Source: Armigeres subalbatus (Eukaryota; Arthropoda; Insecta; Diptera; Culicidae). Taken from it: a DNA stretch of 64,000 bases. Below the pieces are notes generated by a model. It saw only the letters and a program-made list of their open reading frames with translations. It was not told the DNA's origin and made no database searches. A program made the translations under genes and the position numbers. The stretch is from NCBI RefSeq assembly GCF_024139115.2, contig NC_085140.1:419814283-419878282 (forward strand), written 5' to 3'. Shown here piece by piece: positions 44,501 to 55,240 of the stretch. Each line of letters begins with the position of its first letter. Within the stretch, counting starts at the first letter, position 1.

Positions 44501-44859
44501 ACCCGCCTTTTTCAGGAGAAGAAATGCCGCCTGGAAGAAGCGGAGTGCGAGGAGATGGAACAGTTGTGCCGTTCTCAAGAAACGCGCAAGTTCTATCAGA
44601 AGCTCAACGAACCCGCAAAGGGTTCGTGCCGCTAGCCGAAATGTTGAGGGATAAGGATGGGAGCATGGGAGTGTGGTGATCGAAAGGTGGAAGCAGCACT
44701 ACGAAGAACATTTAAATGGTGATGAGAGTACTGGTAATGAAGGTCGAGGCAGTGGAGGAGATGAGGAGGTCAGTTCAGCGGACGATGATAGCCAGCCAGC
44801 CTCCACTTTGAGGGAAGTCAAGGATGGCATCCAACAGATAATGAACAATTAAGCAGCTG

Positions 44860-45452
44860 GTTAGGATGGTATCGGAGCAAAGCTCATCAAGATGGGATTG
44901 ATAGTCAGAATCTGGGAAACTGAACAGCTACCGGAGGAGTGAAAGGAAGGGGTTATATGCCCCATCTACAAGAAAGGCTACAAGCTGGAGTGTGAGAACT
45001 TTCGAGCGATCACCATCCTTAATGCCGCCTACAAAGTGATATCCCAGATCATCTTCCGTCGTCTGTCACCATTAGTGAATGAGTTCGTGGGAAGTTATCA
45101 AGCCGGCTTCGTTGACGGCCACTCGACAATGGACCAGATCTTTACTGTACGGCAAATCCTTCAAAAATGCCGTGAATACCAGGTCCCAACGCATCATCTG
45201 TTCGTTGATTTCAAGGCGGCATACGACAGTATAGACCGCGTAGAGCTATGGAAAATTATGGACGAGAACAGCTTTCCTAGGAAGCTTACCAGACTGATCA
45301 AAGCAACGGTGGATGGTGTGCAAAACTGTGTGAAGATTTCGGGCGAACACTCCAGTTCGTTCTAATCGCGCCGGGGACTAAGACAAGGTGATGGACTTTC
45401 GTGCTTGTTGTTTAACATTGTGCTATAAGGTGTCTTGCGGAGAGCTGGGTGT
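44860..45452 (+). pseudogene. RTE reverse transcriptase, N-terminal half
   Basis: Frames here read ICPIYKKGYKLECENFRAIT, then SYQAGFVDGHSTMDQIFTVR and HHLFVDFKAAYDSIDRVELW, the first catalytic Asp region, and LRQGDGLSCLLFNIVL after a stop at 45363. The domain is cut at 45452 by the 7.55-kb element. Confidence 0.9.
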
Positions 45453-45758
45453 AGAGGGTCGTGTTCGGGAAATCCCGGGATGTACCGATTCTAGTTTGTT
45501 AGCCCATCGGCTTTTATTTTCCCGCATGTCTTATGCACACCCATACATACAATCATATACAAACAAGCAATGACAGATATCTTCTCAATTCGTCGAGAGA
45601 GTGATGAGTAACAATATAGGTCTCCTAGCCTTCTGACTATTTTGTTTTTGGAGCGAACATTCAGCTGATGAAAATAAGGAATCAGCTTTCCAGATTTCAC
45701 AATAATCGAAGCGCCATCCGATGTGCGATCAACTGCGGCTACGAAATTGTGTTCAATG

Positions 45759-45956
45759 AAAAGATATTTTAGTTACTAGATAAAGATTGTCGCTACTGTT
45801 CCCTTTGTTCTGCTGTCCGAAACATGTGTGGTACATACCTGTCAAATCGTATGGATTTTCCTTCTTTGACATTTAGCTCCCCTATCCTCGCCAGCAAAAG
45901 ATGTTCCGGACAGCGACGACAGCGACAATCTTTATCTAGTAACTAAAATATCTTTT
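45759..45956. mobile_element. 198-bp MITE, copy 2 (8-bp TSD GTTCAATG)
   Basis: Identical in length to the copy at 2866-3063 and differing by only a few bases. The duplication GTTCAATG is at 45751-45758 and 45957-45964. The terminal inverted repeat is a perfect 36 bp. Confidence 0.94.
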
Positions 45957-46439
45957 GTTCAATGTCACAACTCGTTAGCAGCTGTTCAACGGATTGCTTT
46001 ATCTTCTCCGCCGGAAACGATCCGTAAAGCCGAAGTTGTCGCACCTCGCTATTAATGACGTTCTTCATCGAAGTCCCCCAAGTCCAAGACGATTATGTCG
46101 GAATAAAAATGTTCAGATACTGATGACGACGATTGTTTCAACGACATCAATGGTAGTGAAAAATCAGATGACGAACTCAATTCGTTCTCATTTGGTAATA
46201 TCTGAACTTATATATTGATTTTCTTAACCAATTGTTGAATTTAATTCAGATTATATAAAACCGATTTTGGAGAAACTTTCAAACGAATCCGAAACATTGT
46301 TCGAATTCCAGATGAAGGATGAAAACCGGTTTAGGGAACAACTTCAACTCGTTCAGGATGTTCTGAAAACTAGTGAACTGTGAAATCGCTCCATAAGAAT
46401 AAAAGTACGTACATAATCAAAAATTATCTGGATCTGGTT

Positions 46440-46760
46440 CAATCGATATTCGACGCTCCCCAGCTTGTTGGGGTGATATCGGAGGCGCTGAAGGGTCGTG
46501 ACGTAATGTTGTTGACTAGATACAGTGTCTGGCCACCATGTTTGTGTTTGGTGAAGTGATAAATAGTGAATTACACCCTCAAACCATACCCACAAATATC
46601 CATCACAAGCTCTAGCTCCAAAACCATTCCCCCGACAATTAAACGCCCAGCAATAGGCGATAGACACATAGCGGCACCCCTATAACCTCCCTGAAGAAGG
46701 CCCAAACCAAGGGTCGAAACGTCGATGTTGTAGAATCACTCCGCTTTTTCAAATTATATG
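46440..46760 (+). repeat. Penelope-like 3'-end remnant with hammerhead-like core
   Basis: CCTGAAGAAGG at 46690-46700, GGGTCGAAACGTCGATG at 46711-46727 and a following TTTTTCAAATTATATGACC resemble tails of Penelope-like retroelements in insects. CTGAAGA (46691-46697), a five-pair stem GGCCC/GGGTC (46699-46703 with 46711-46715) and GAAA (46716-46719) match the conserved core of a hammerhead ribozyme, which Penelope-like elements are known to carry. Stem I is not evident. The reverse transcriptase and GIY-YIG domains were not found upstream. Confidence 0.5.
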
Positions 46761-47469
46761 ACCAGAAAAGCCAAAACAGAGGGATTTATCGTTGTTGACT
46801 AGACTTTTTGCTATCTGAACTGAATAGACAGCAAAACCCTTCCACTTCGAATTTGCACGATGCAATTCTAAAACGAGTAGATGAGCGTCGAGACATCAAG
46901 AGATGAGATGGCTTCAAAGTAAAGAAAGGTAATTTTCGAATTCTGCTGGGCTTTCGATCGCTTCCCGTCACCAGCTGATTAAGTTTGTTTAACCTTAGTA
47001 AGATGTTGGGGTCAATATGACCCAAAACGAAACTTCAAAGTAGAATAACTTTTTACCTGATAATCCGATTGTTCTGAAATTTCTTGACTTTTAATATTTT
47101 GTGGAAATCAAGCATCTGACATGAAAAAAGTATTTTAAGGTGCAACAGGAACGACCCCACAAAAAAAGTTACGAATAAGATGTTGGGGTCATATTGACCC
47201 AGAAATGTAAATGCTTATAAAACAGTCAAATTATAACCGAATTACAAAGTTTATATACCGTTCGAAGGATAAACTCATCAATTTTGTGGCTATGTGATGA
47301 TATGCTGGTTCTGGAGACAATGGCCACCGGGAAACAACTTCCACGGGGACCTTGTCGGTCATACAAGGGGAGCATGAAAATCGCTCTATATATGCCTTTC
47401 GATCGCTAATTCTTCATAGATTTTCTTAAAACGGTAATGTATGGTCCATTAGAGGGCTTCCGACGAAAG

Positions 47470-49510
47470 TGGCCACTCATGGTACATGCAAGGTGCCCCC
47501 GAGGAACCGACAGGAGGGGACATTTCCATTTTAGCACCAAAATATGCCGTGCGGCGGCTCTTTTGTCATGATTTTCCACCAAACAGATGGTTATGCGCTT
47601 GAAATCGATAATTGACCACATTGGCCACTCCTGGTACATGCAAGGTGCCCCCGGGGAACCCGCAGGAGGGAACATTTCCGTTTTAGCACCAAAATATACC
47701 GTGCGGTGGCTCTGTCGTCATGATTTTCCACAAAATAGATGATAATGCGCTTGAAATCGATAAGTGACCACATTGGCCACTCCTGGTACATGCAAGGTGC
47801 CCCCGGGGAATCCGCAGGAGGGGACATTTCCGTTTTAGCACCAAAATATACCGTGCGGCGGCTCTGTCGTCATGATTTTCCTCAAAATAGATGATAATGC
47901 GCTTGAAATCGATAAGTGACCACATTGGCCACTCCTGGTACATGCAAGGTGCCCCGGGGAACCCGCAGGAGGGGACATTTCCGTTTTAGCACCAAAATAT
48001 ACCGTGCGGCGGCTCTGTCGTCATGATTTTCCACAAAATAGATGATAATGCGCTTGAAATCGCTAAGTGACCACATTGGCCACTCCTGGTACATGCAAGG
48101 TGCCCCCGGGGAATCCGCAGGAGGGGACATTTCCGTTTTAGCACCAAAATATACCGTGCGGCGGCTCTTTTGTCATGATTTTCCACAAAATAGATGATAA
48201 TGCGCTTGAAATCGATAAGTGACCACATTGGCCACTCCTGGTACATGCAAGGTGCCCCCGGGGAACCCGCAGGAGGGCACATTTCCGGGTTAGGACTATA
48301 ATATACGTGCGGCGGCTCTTTTGTCATGATTTTCCACCAAACAGATGGTTATGCGCTTGAAATCGATAAGTGACCACATTGGCCCCTCCTGGTTCATGCA
48401 AGGTGCCCCCGGGGAATCCGCAGGAGGGGACATTTCCGTTTTTCTGTCGTCATGATTTTCCACAAAATAGATGATAATGCGCTTGAAATCGATAAGTGAC
48501 CACATTTGCCACTCCTGGTACATGCAAGGTGCCCTGGGAACCTGCAGGAGGGGACATTTCCGTTTTAGCACCAAAATATACCGTGCGGCGGCTCTGTCGT
48601 CATGATTTTCCACAAAATAGATGATTATGCGCTTGAAATCGATAAAAGACCCTATTGGCCACTCCTGGTACATGCAAGGTGCCCCGGGGAACCCGCAGGA
48701 GGGGACATTTCCGTTTTAGCACCAAAATATGCCGTGCGGCGGCTCTTTTGTCATGATTTTCCACCAAACAGATGGTTATGCACTTGAAATCGATTAATGA
48801 CCACATTGGCCACTCCTGTTACATGCAAGGTGCCCCCGGGAAACCCGTATGAGAGGACATTTCCGTTTTGGCACGGAAATATGCCGTGCGGCGTCTTTTT
48901 CGTCATGATTTTCCACAAAATAGATGATTATGCGCTTGAAATCGATAAGTGACCACATTGGTAACACCTGGGACCTATGAGGGGCCCCCAAGGAACCCGT
49001 AGAAGGGGACATTTCCATTTCTACACCAATATAAGCCGTGCAGTGGCTCTTTCGGTGTTTTCCCATCAAACAGATGGACGTGCGCTCGAAATCGATAAGT
49101 GACCACATTGGCTACATTTGAAACCTATGAGGCTCCCTCGGAGAACACGTAGAATATGACGTTTCCATTTTTACACCAACATATGTCATGCGGCGGCTCT
49201 TTCGTCGTGATTTTCCTTCAAATAGGTGCCCTCGAAATCGATTATTGACATATTGTCCACCCTTAGAACCTATGAGGTGCCCCGGGAGCCCGTAGAAGAG
49301 TACATTTCCATTTTAACACCAAAATATGCCGTGCGGTGGCTCTTTCTTTGTTATTTTCTACCAAACAGATGGTCATGTGCTTGGAGTTGATTAGTGATAT
49401 TGTCTACTCTTGGAACCTTTGAGATGCCCTGCGAACCCGTAGGAGAGGACATTTTCATGGTTATATGAAATGTACTGTGCCGCTTGCGGCAGCTCTATCT
49501 TCGTCTATCA
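47470..49510 (-). repeat. Tandem satellite, 151-152-bp unit, left arm (~13 copies)
   Basis: Landmarks such as GTGCGGCGGCTC recur at about 47549, 47701, 47853, 48005 and 48156, giving a 151-152-bp unit. Outer units (47.5-48.9 kb) are nearly identical and carry CTCCTGGTACATGCAAGGTG; inner units (48.95-49.5 kb) are diverged and carry CCTATGAGG instead. One unit near 48440 is shortened by a deletion. Since 151-152 is not a multiple of three, ORFs through the array are not evidence of coding. Confidence 0.92.
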
Positions 49511-50235
49511 TTGTCTACCCTGGCCACAAGTCTTCAAAAAGTTGGTTATGCGCTTGAAATTGTTCTTCATTTGAAATTGAGTACTGAGTCAAATTAAAAA
49601 TAGTTTCTGGGCTACTGTGATGATTCCTTCGAACAGCTCTCCAAGGATTTTCTATTCCGCTTCTCGATATTACCATTAGTCGATGGTCCCTTCAATATTG
49701 ACTCAGAAGTTTGAGGTTTTCACCGATCGCCGTGGATAATGATATGAAAACGCAACATTTCGATATTAAAAAAAATCTCTCCTTCTGTGAGACTCCTGCG
49801 GGTATTAAGTTCAGAATGAATGACCTATTTGATAGAAAAAACAAGATTAATCTACCTAGTGGTGATGGTGCCTTTATCGTTCGTTCAAATCGAATGAGCA
49901 TAAGTGCCAGAAAATTGATTTTCCCATGCCGCTGCTGAAATTAATATTTTGGCCATAACTTCGGAGCCCATAGTCCGATCTGGCCAATTTTCAATAGGAA
50001 ACAATAGGGCAGGATTTTCGTCGAATGCTTTTTACTGCGAGCAATTCGGTTGAGGAAAAGTTCCTAAAAAGTGAGTGAGATTTTGTGTGCACAGACACTT
50101 TCAATGGATTCTTCACGGCACTCCACAATTACCGAAACTGGGCCTGGGGTTCCCCCGGGTTAATATTAGATTTCAAGAGCATAACCAACTATTTGATGGA
50201 AAATTATAGTGAAAGAGCCGCTGCACATATGTCTT
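49511..50235. other. Spacer between the fold-back arms, no gene recognised
   Basis: Mostly unique sequence at the centre of the fold-back structure. Short ORFs on both strands overlap at 49692-49938 and have no recognised domain. Toward 50150 the words TTTCAAGAGCATAACC and GAAAGAGCCGC signal a diverged satellite unit in the right-arm orientation. Confidence 0.5.
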
Positions 50236-50238
50236 TAA

Positions 50239-50415
50239 GGGCCGATGTCCACGTAAAGTTTTTCACGCTGCGTGCACGCCGCGTTCACGCAAGGTACCCA
50301 GCATCAAATGAAGTAATTCACTCGTAAACGTGTGCACGACTACATTTGATGCCGGGTACCTTGCGTGGACGCGGCGTGCCCGCAGCTTGAAAACACGCTA
50401 CGTGGGCATCGGCCC
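50239..50415. mobile_element. 177-bp CpG-rich MITE, TSD TAA, copy D
   Basis: GGGCCGATGTCCACGTAAAG and, inverted, GGGCCGATGCCCACGTAGCG are flanked by TAA at 50236-50238 and 50416-50418. It belongs to the same family as 26378-26549 and 26617-26887 and has landed in a satellite unit at the fold-back centre. Confidence 0.87.
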
Positions 50416-50429
50416 TAAGTAAGAGTAAG

Positions 50430-51720
50430 AGTAAGCACGGAAATGTCCTCTCCTATGAGCTCCACGGCGGTACTTCATAGGTTCCAAAATGGAAAATGTG
50501 GTCACTTCGGTATAAAAACGGAAAAGTCACCATCTACTGGCTCCCCGTGGCCATCTCATTGGTTCCAAGAGTGGCCAATGTGGTCACTTATCGATTTCAA
50601 ACACATAATCATCTATTTTGTGGAAAATCATGACGAAAGAGCTGCCGCACGGTACTTATCTGTAATTAAAAAATCACGATAATAAAGTTAATAAAAAAAA
50701 GCTGCCGCACGGCATATTTTGGTGTTAAAACGGAAATGTCCCCTTTTACGGATTCCCCGGGAGCACCTCATAGGCTCCAAGAGTGGCCAATGTGGTCACT
50801 TATTGATTTCGAGAGAATAACCATCTCTTTGGTGGGAAAACACACTGAAAGAGTCGCCGCTCGGCATATTTCGGTGTTAAAACGGAAATATCCCATTCTA
50901 CGGGTTCCCTGGGGGTCCCTGGTAGACTCCAAGAGCGGCCAATGTGGTCAAATATCGATTTCAAGCGCATGGCCATCTGTTGGTGGAAAATCATGATAAA
51001 AGAGCCGCCACACGGCATATTTTGATGTTAAAACGGAAATGTCCCCTTTTACGGGTTCCCCGAGGGCACCTCATAGGCTCCAAGAGTTGCCAATGTGGTC
51101 AATTATCGATTTCGAGCGCATAATAATCTATTTTGTGGAAAATCATGCCGAATGAGCCACCGCATGGCATATTTTGGAGTTTAAACGGAATTATTCCTTT
51201 CTACGGGTTCCTCGAGGGCACCTCATAGGCTCCAAGAGTAGCCAATGTGGTCAATTATCGATTTCGAGCACATAATCATCTATTTTGTGGAAAATCATGA
51301 CGAAAGAGCTGTCGCACGACATATTTTGGTGTTAAAACGGAAATGTCCCCTTTTACGGGTTCCCCGGGGGCACCTCATAGGCTCCAAGAGTGGCCAATGT
51401 GGTCACTTAGCGATTTCAAGCGCATTATCATCTATTTTGTGGAAAATCATGACGAAAGAGCCGCCGCACGGCATATTTTGGTGCTAAAACGGAAATGTCC
51501 CCTCCTGCGGGTTCCCCGGGGCACCTTGCATGTACCAGGAGTGGCCAATGTGATCACTTATCGATTTCAAGCGCATTATCATCTATTTTGTGGAAAATCA
51601 TGACGACAGAGCCGCCGCACGGTATATTCTGGTGCTAAAACGGAAATGTCCCCTCCTGCGGATTCCCCGGGGGCACCTTGCATGTACCAGGAGTGGCCAC
51701 TTTCGTCGGAAACCCTCTCA
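50430..51720 (+). repeat. Tandem satellite, 151-152-bp unit, right arm (~9 copies)
   Basis: The same unit as the left arm in reverse orientation. Inner units (50.44-51.33 kb) carry CCTCATAGGCTCCAAGAG, outer units (51.34-51.72 kb) carry CCTTGCATGTACCAGGAG, mirroring the order of variants in the left arm. A short A-rich interruption is at about 50672-50700. Confidence 0.92.
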
Positions 51721-52026
51721 TGGACCATACATTACCGTTTTAAGAGAATATATGAAGAATTAGCGATCGAATGGCATATATGGAGCGATTTTATGCTCCC
51801 TTATATGACCAATAAGGTCCCCGTGGAAGTCGTTTCTCGGTGGCCATTGTCTCCAGAACCAGCATATCACCACATAGCCACAAAATTGATGAGTTTATCT
51901 TTCGAACGGTATATAAACTTTGTAATTCGGTTAGAATTTGACTGTTTTATAAGCATTTACATTTCTGGGTCAATATGACCCCAACATCTTATTCGTAAGT
52001 TTTTTCTAATATCCGAAGAAGGTTAA

Positions 52027-52292
52027 GTTCCGATCCATACATCATTTTCTGAATCTGACGGGAACAAGGCTTCATCTCCATAGAAGAGTTGTAAGCTATG
52101 GACCAAAAACAGAGAAATGCGTCGTAGCTTGAATAATTTCATCAATAAGGAGCATGCTCTGTTTGAAGTAACTGATGAACTAGTATCGAGTCTGGAGAAG
52201 GTTTTCATGGTATTGAAGTCCATTAAAACCACTTCGATTGATATACCCAACCAGCGACTGTTAGATTTTCATACACTTCTGTATAGAACTTA
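52027..52292 (+). other. Unidentified region with ORF in the 7.55-kb element
   Basis: A plus frame from 52117 reads MRRSLNNFINKEHALFEVTD and continues with an alternating hydrophobic/charged pattern (LVSSLEKVFMVLKSI) up to the MITE at 52293. A further frame (52503-52685) lies beyond the MITE. They may be remains of the element's own protein; no domain is recognised. Confidence 0.3.
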
Positions 52293-52459
52293 CCAAAACC
52301 TGTATAAGAACTGGGCATATGCAACGTTGTTAGATTCTTCTACAATATAAGATTACAAACAAAATTGTAAGAAAAGCTTGCGAAATCGTAAGGTTCATAT
52401 AATATTTATAAAAGAATCTAGCGGTTTTCGCATATGCCCAGTTCTTATACAGGTTTTGG
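52293..52459. mobile_element. 167-bp TA-flanked MITE (CCAAAACCTGTATAAG ends)
   Basis: Inverted ends CCAAAACCTGTATAAGAACT continue through GGGCATATGC, about 30 bp, and are flanked by TA at 52291-52292 and 52460-52461. It interrupts the unidentified frame described for 52027-52292. Confidence 0.83.
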
Positions 52460-53004
52460 TAGAATCTTATACATAATTGTTTGAAAATCTACCAATCACC
52501 GGTTGAACGAGCGGGTGTTCTCTGATTTTAATTCTGAAATAACTAATAAGAATTATTTATTGTCGGATTCAAGCATCAACGCCTTAACATTTATTAAACC
52601 GTATTACAAGCAACCCGTTTTACAGCCAACATTGCGCGACCGTATCCCACCGACAGTTTTGTATCCTGTAGAGAATCATATGTGATGTTAGAAAACAAAA
52701 CACATACTATCATGAATTTTACACTGAAATGTTGCAAATATGCAAAACAAAAAAAAAAAAACATGGCTGCAAAAACATAGCGTCGTGCCACCCACCGGAT
52801 TGCAAGCGAGTAGACAAGGGCGAGTCGTTAGTAAATTGACCTGATACATATTTTACCATTCTTAAAATGTAATAAATATATGAAATTGAAATTTGCAAGT
52901 ATTTTTATTTTTATCCTGGATCCTGGATCCTGGATATCCCGAGATAACGAAAAATTCAATCCCGGATCCCGGGATTTTTTATAGTCCGGGAAACAAGACC
53001 CTCT
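52460..53004. other. Right end of the 7.55-kb element
   Basis: Contains the frame 52503-52685 (no domain recognised) and a terminal region with three tandem TCCTGGA units at 52915-52935 next to TATCCCGAGATAACG and ATCCCGGGAT palindromic words. These lie just inside the terminal inverted repeat. Confidence 0.5.
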
Positions 53005-53014
53005 AGCTGGGTGT

Positions 53015-53845
53015 AACAGCCGGGGTACGATTTTCAACAGATTCAGTCAATTTATTTGTTTCGCGGATGATATGGACATTGTCAGCCGAACATTTGCACT
53101 GTACACCCGCCTGAAACGTGAAGAAACGAACTTTAGGCTGGTGATGAATGCCTCAAAGACAAAGTACATGCTTGGGGGCTGAACCGAGCGCGACAGGTCC
53201 CCGCCTGGGAAGCAGTGTTACGATAGACGGGGATACCTTCGAGGTGGTTGAATTCGTCTACCTACCTTGCTAACGGCTGATAACAATGTAAGTCGTGAAA
53301 TACGAAGGCGCATCATCTGTGGAAGTCGGGCCTACTACGGGCTCCAGAAGAAACTGCGGTCAAAAAAGATTCGCCACCGCACCAAATGTGTCATGTACAA
53401 GACGCTAATAAGACCGGTTGTCCTCTACGGACATGAAACATGGACAATGCTCGAGGAGGACTTGCAAGCACTCGGAGTATTCGAGAGACGGGTGCTTAGG
53501 ATCATCTTTGGCGGTGTGCAAGAAGACGGTGTGTGGCGGCGAAGAATGAACCACGAGCTCGCCCAGCTCTACGGCGAACCCAGTATCCAGAAGGTAGCTA
53601 AAGCCGGAAGGGTACGATGGGCAGGGCATGTTGCAAGAATGTCGGACAGCAACCCTGCAAAGATGGGGTTCGCTCTCGATCCGGCAGGTACGAGACGGCG
53701 TGGAGCTGGGCAGACCAGGTGCAAAATGACTTGGCGAGCGTGGGGCGTACTTGAGGATGGAAAGATGCGGCCCCGAACCGTGTATTGTGGCGTCAAATTG
53801 TTGATTCAGTGTTATCTGTTTAGATGTAGACTAAATAAATGAAAT
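53015..53845 (+). pseudogene. RTE reverse transcriptase C-terminus and tail
   Basis: The sequence resumes at NRFSQFICFADDMDIVSRTF (catalytic FADD intact) and ends with LYGHETWTMLEEDLQALGVF, VRWAGHVARM and the C-terminal GRRRGAGQ-type region, as expected for RTE. A frame change near 53260 separates the FADD part from the 53267-53842 frame. The 3' end at about 53830-53845 has AATGAA repeats. Confidence 0.9.
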
Positions 53846-54050
53846 GAATAGCCAAAGGTCCAAAATATATTCAGATGTCCAAAATACCATCGTTACCATA
53901 CTTTATAATATTATATTATAACTCAACGTTGAAATTTGACGCAAACGCCACTTTTCCATATTACAGCAGAATAATCATAATGGTGAAATTTGAAACAAAA
54001 TAAGAATTTTAAACTGTTCGGGTCCCTAATATAAAAGTCCAATTGAATTA

Positions 54051-54241
54051 CACCCAGGTTTTTTTTTACACGGTTTGGTTTTGGTCGTTTAAGAACTTCA
54101 GCGTCAATGAAGCAATGAGTTAACCCCACGAAAAAAATCACAAAAAATCAAAGAAAATTCAAGGGGTATTTACAAAGCTGTGAAAGTTCAGGTTAACCGA
54201 GAAATTAATGAATTCCTACCGTGTAAAAAAAAACCTGGGTG
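54051..54241. mobile_element. 191-bp TA-flanked MITE (CACCCAGGTTTTTTTTTACA ends)
   Basis: The ends CACCCAGGTTTTTTTTTACA and TGTAAAAAAAAACCTGGGTG enclose AT-rich sequence; TA flanks both sides (54049-54050 and 54242-54243). Non-coding. Confidence 0.85.
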
Positions 54242-54243
54242 TA

Positions 54244-54960
54244 CAATAGAAACGATTGTAACAACACGACAAATTCAATTGTAATTAGAATTACAATAAA
54301 CTATTGTTGCTCAATGCTTAATTATTAAAAATTGAGATTCTCACGTCCGAATAAAAGGAAAACAAACACTCCTAGATGGCGAAATTCATCGAAGTATAGG
54401 TTAAACCGGTAAATTTCCATATATTTTTTTTAACTTTTCTCCAATAATTGTGAAGGGAAGGCTCAATCAAACATATACTTACACATGACAAATCGAACAT
54501 TAGTGTGCGCGTGCCAAAAGTCATCTCTCTATGGTGTCTTCTATCATAAATCCTATTGTAAATGGCAGTTTTACAATAGAAAATAGGGGTTGTTAGTTCG
54601 TAACAATAGAAAAAATCGATTTTTGCTCGAACAAATTTTTGTCATTACAATAGAATTTATTGTAATTCTTTTGTAAACATTTTTCTGCCAATAAATTTCA
54701 TTGTATACGCTTATTGGAACAACAATAAGGCAATTAAACGCCCATCGACGCTTGAATACTTCGGGAAGGTAACTGCGTATAAGAAGCACTGTTGGTAAAA
54801 TAATCAGTCGAAGCTTCATAACGCGCCAGTTATGAGTTTCGGTAGTCCAGTTCGCTGAGTGTACAATAGAAGAGCAATAGAATATCTGAATGTTCAACAA
54901 ATGTATTGTAATTTTTTGATATTTTAATGTAATTCTGTTGTATTTTCTATTCAGGGTGTA
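54244..54960. repeat. Region rich in TACAATAGAA words, probable old transposon
   Basis: The word ACAATAGAA recurs at about 54244, 54573, 54602, 54649 and 54861, with inverse-like TTCTATTG forms and a final TTTCTATTCAGGGTGTA at 54943-54959. The pattern resembles subterminal repeats of a DNA transposon, but I could not fix both ends. No gene. Confidence 0.45.
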
Positions 54961-55240
54961 TACAACTCACCTAAAACAATCACATTCTCTTACTACCTAT
55001 TCAAAAGACTGAATTTCTAAGAAATTAATAAGTTTAGTAATTAATTCATTGAAATTAGTTGTAGTTAAGCGAGAAATGCTCGTAATCGGAATAGAAATCA
55101 CTTAAATAAAGGAAAAAGATAGAATACTGATCTCTCAATAAAATTTTATGTAATGTTCGCATGATTAATTATTTTAGAGCGTCATGCCCATCTTAATGTT
55201 TGCATATTCTGGGCTCTTATTTCAGATCTTCGCCAGCACG
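54961..55240. other. 5' flank and 5' UTR intron of the CHCHD1-like gene
   Basis: No ORF. CTCTTATTTCAG at 55214-55225 is a good splice acceptor 15 bases before the start codon, implying an upstream untranslated exon that I could not place. Confidence 0.45.

Larger units (their letters stand above)
46991..52026. mobile_element. ~5-kb fold-back element with inverted satellite arms
   Basis: Long inverted repeats begin near TTAACCTT on the left and AAGGTTAA on the right. The arms share AAGATGTTGGGGTCATATTG (47178-47197) and its inverse (51970-51993), continue for about 300 bases (47161-47470 against 51690-52006), then enter tandem arrays in opposite orientation. The left arm has extra sequence (47010-47160) with a partial duplicate of the GATGTTGGGGTCAATATGAC terminus. 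No transposase is recognised. TSD was not resolved. Confidence 0.8.
45453..53004. mobile_element. 7552-bp element inserted in RTE, 10-bp TSD AGCTGGGTGT
   Basis: Ends read AGAGGGTCGTGTTCGGGAAA and, inverted, AGAGGGTCTTGTTTCCCGGA; both then contain AATCCCGGGAT. The duplication AGCTGGGTGT is perfect at 45443-45452 and 53005-53014. A 10-bp duplication is in the range of Mutator-like elements (9-11 bp), but the termini are not diagnostic and no transposase was recognised. Inside lie the 198-bp MITE (45759-45956), a Penelope-like tail (about 46440-46760), a fold-back structure with satellite arms (about 46991-52026) and a TA MITE (52293-52459). It is therefore a composite built by later insertions; the original interior is at least 45453-46400 and 52030-53004. 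Confidence 0.85.
43600..53845 (+). mobile_element. RTE-clade non-LTR retrotransposon split by a 7.55-kb insertion
   Basis: The left part, 43600-45452, holds the endonuclease (43616-44500) and the front of the reverse transcriptase; the right part, 53005-53845, holds the catalytic FADD box and the C-terminus. Joining them reconstitutes one RTE-like element of about 2.7 kb. The 5' end is missing. The 3' end has short AAATGAAATGAA repeats, as in RTE elements. At the split the sequence AGCTGGGTGT is present on both sides (45443-45452 and 53005-53014). Frameshifts near 44500, 44690, 45365 and 53260 make it inactive. Confidence 0.93.

Noticed and set aside
47400..49110. Series of minus-strand ORFs of 80-125 codons with a repeated PADSPGAPCMYQEWPMWS motif, suggesting a repeat protein
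   Set aside because: They track the 151-152-bp satellite, whose length is not a multiple of three; the reading frame changes each unit and equivalent frames appear in the inverted arm.
47470..51720. Possible CRISPR-like array
   Set aside because: Units are contiguous 151-152-bp satellites without variable spacers, in a eukaryotic fold-back transposon.
55184..55240. Upstream in-frame start for the CHCHD1-like protein
   Set aside because: It lies before a clear splice acceptor and adds a hydrophobic segment not expected in this family.
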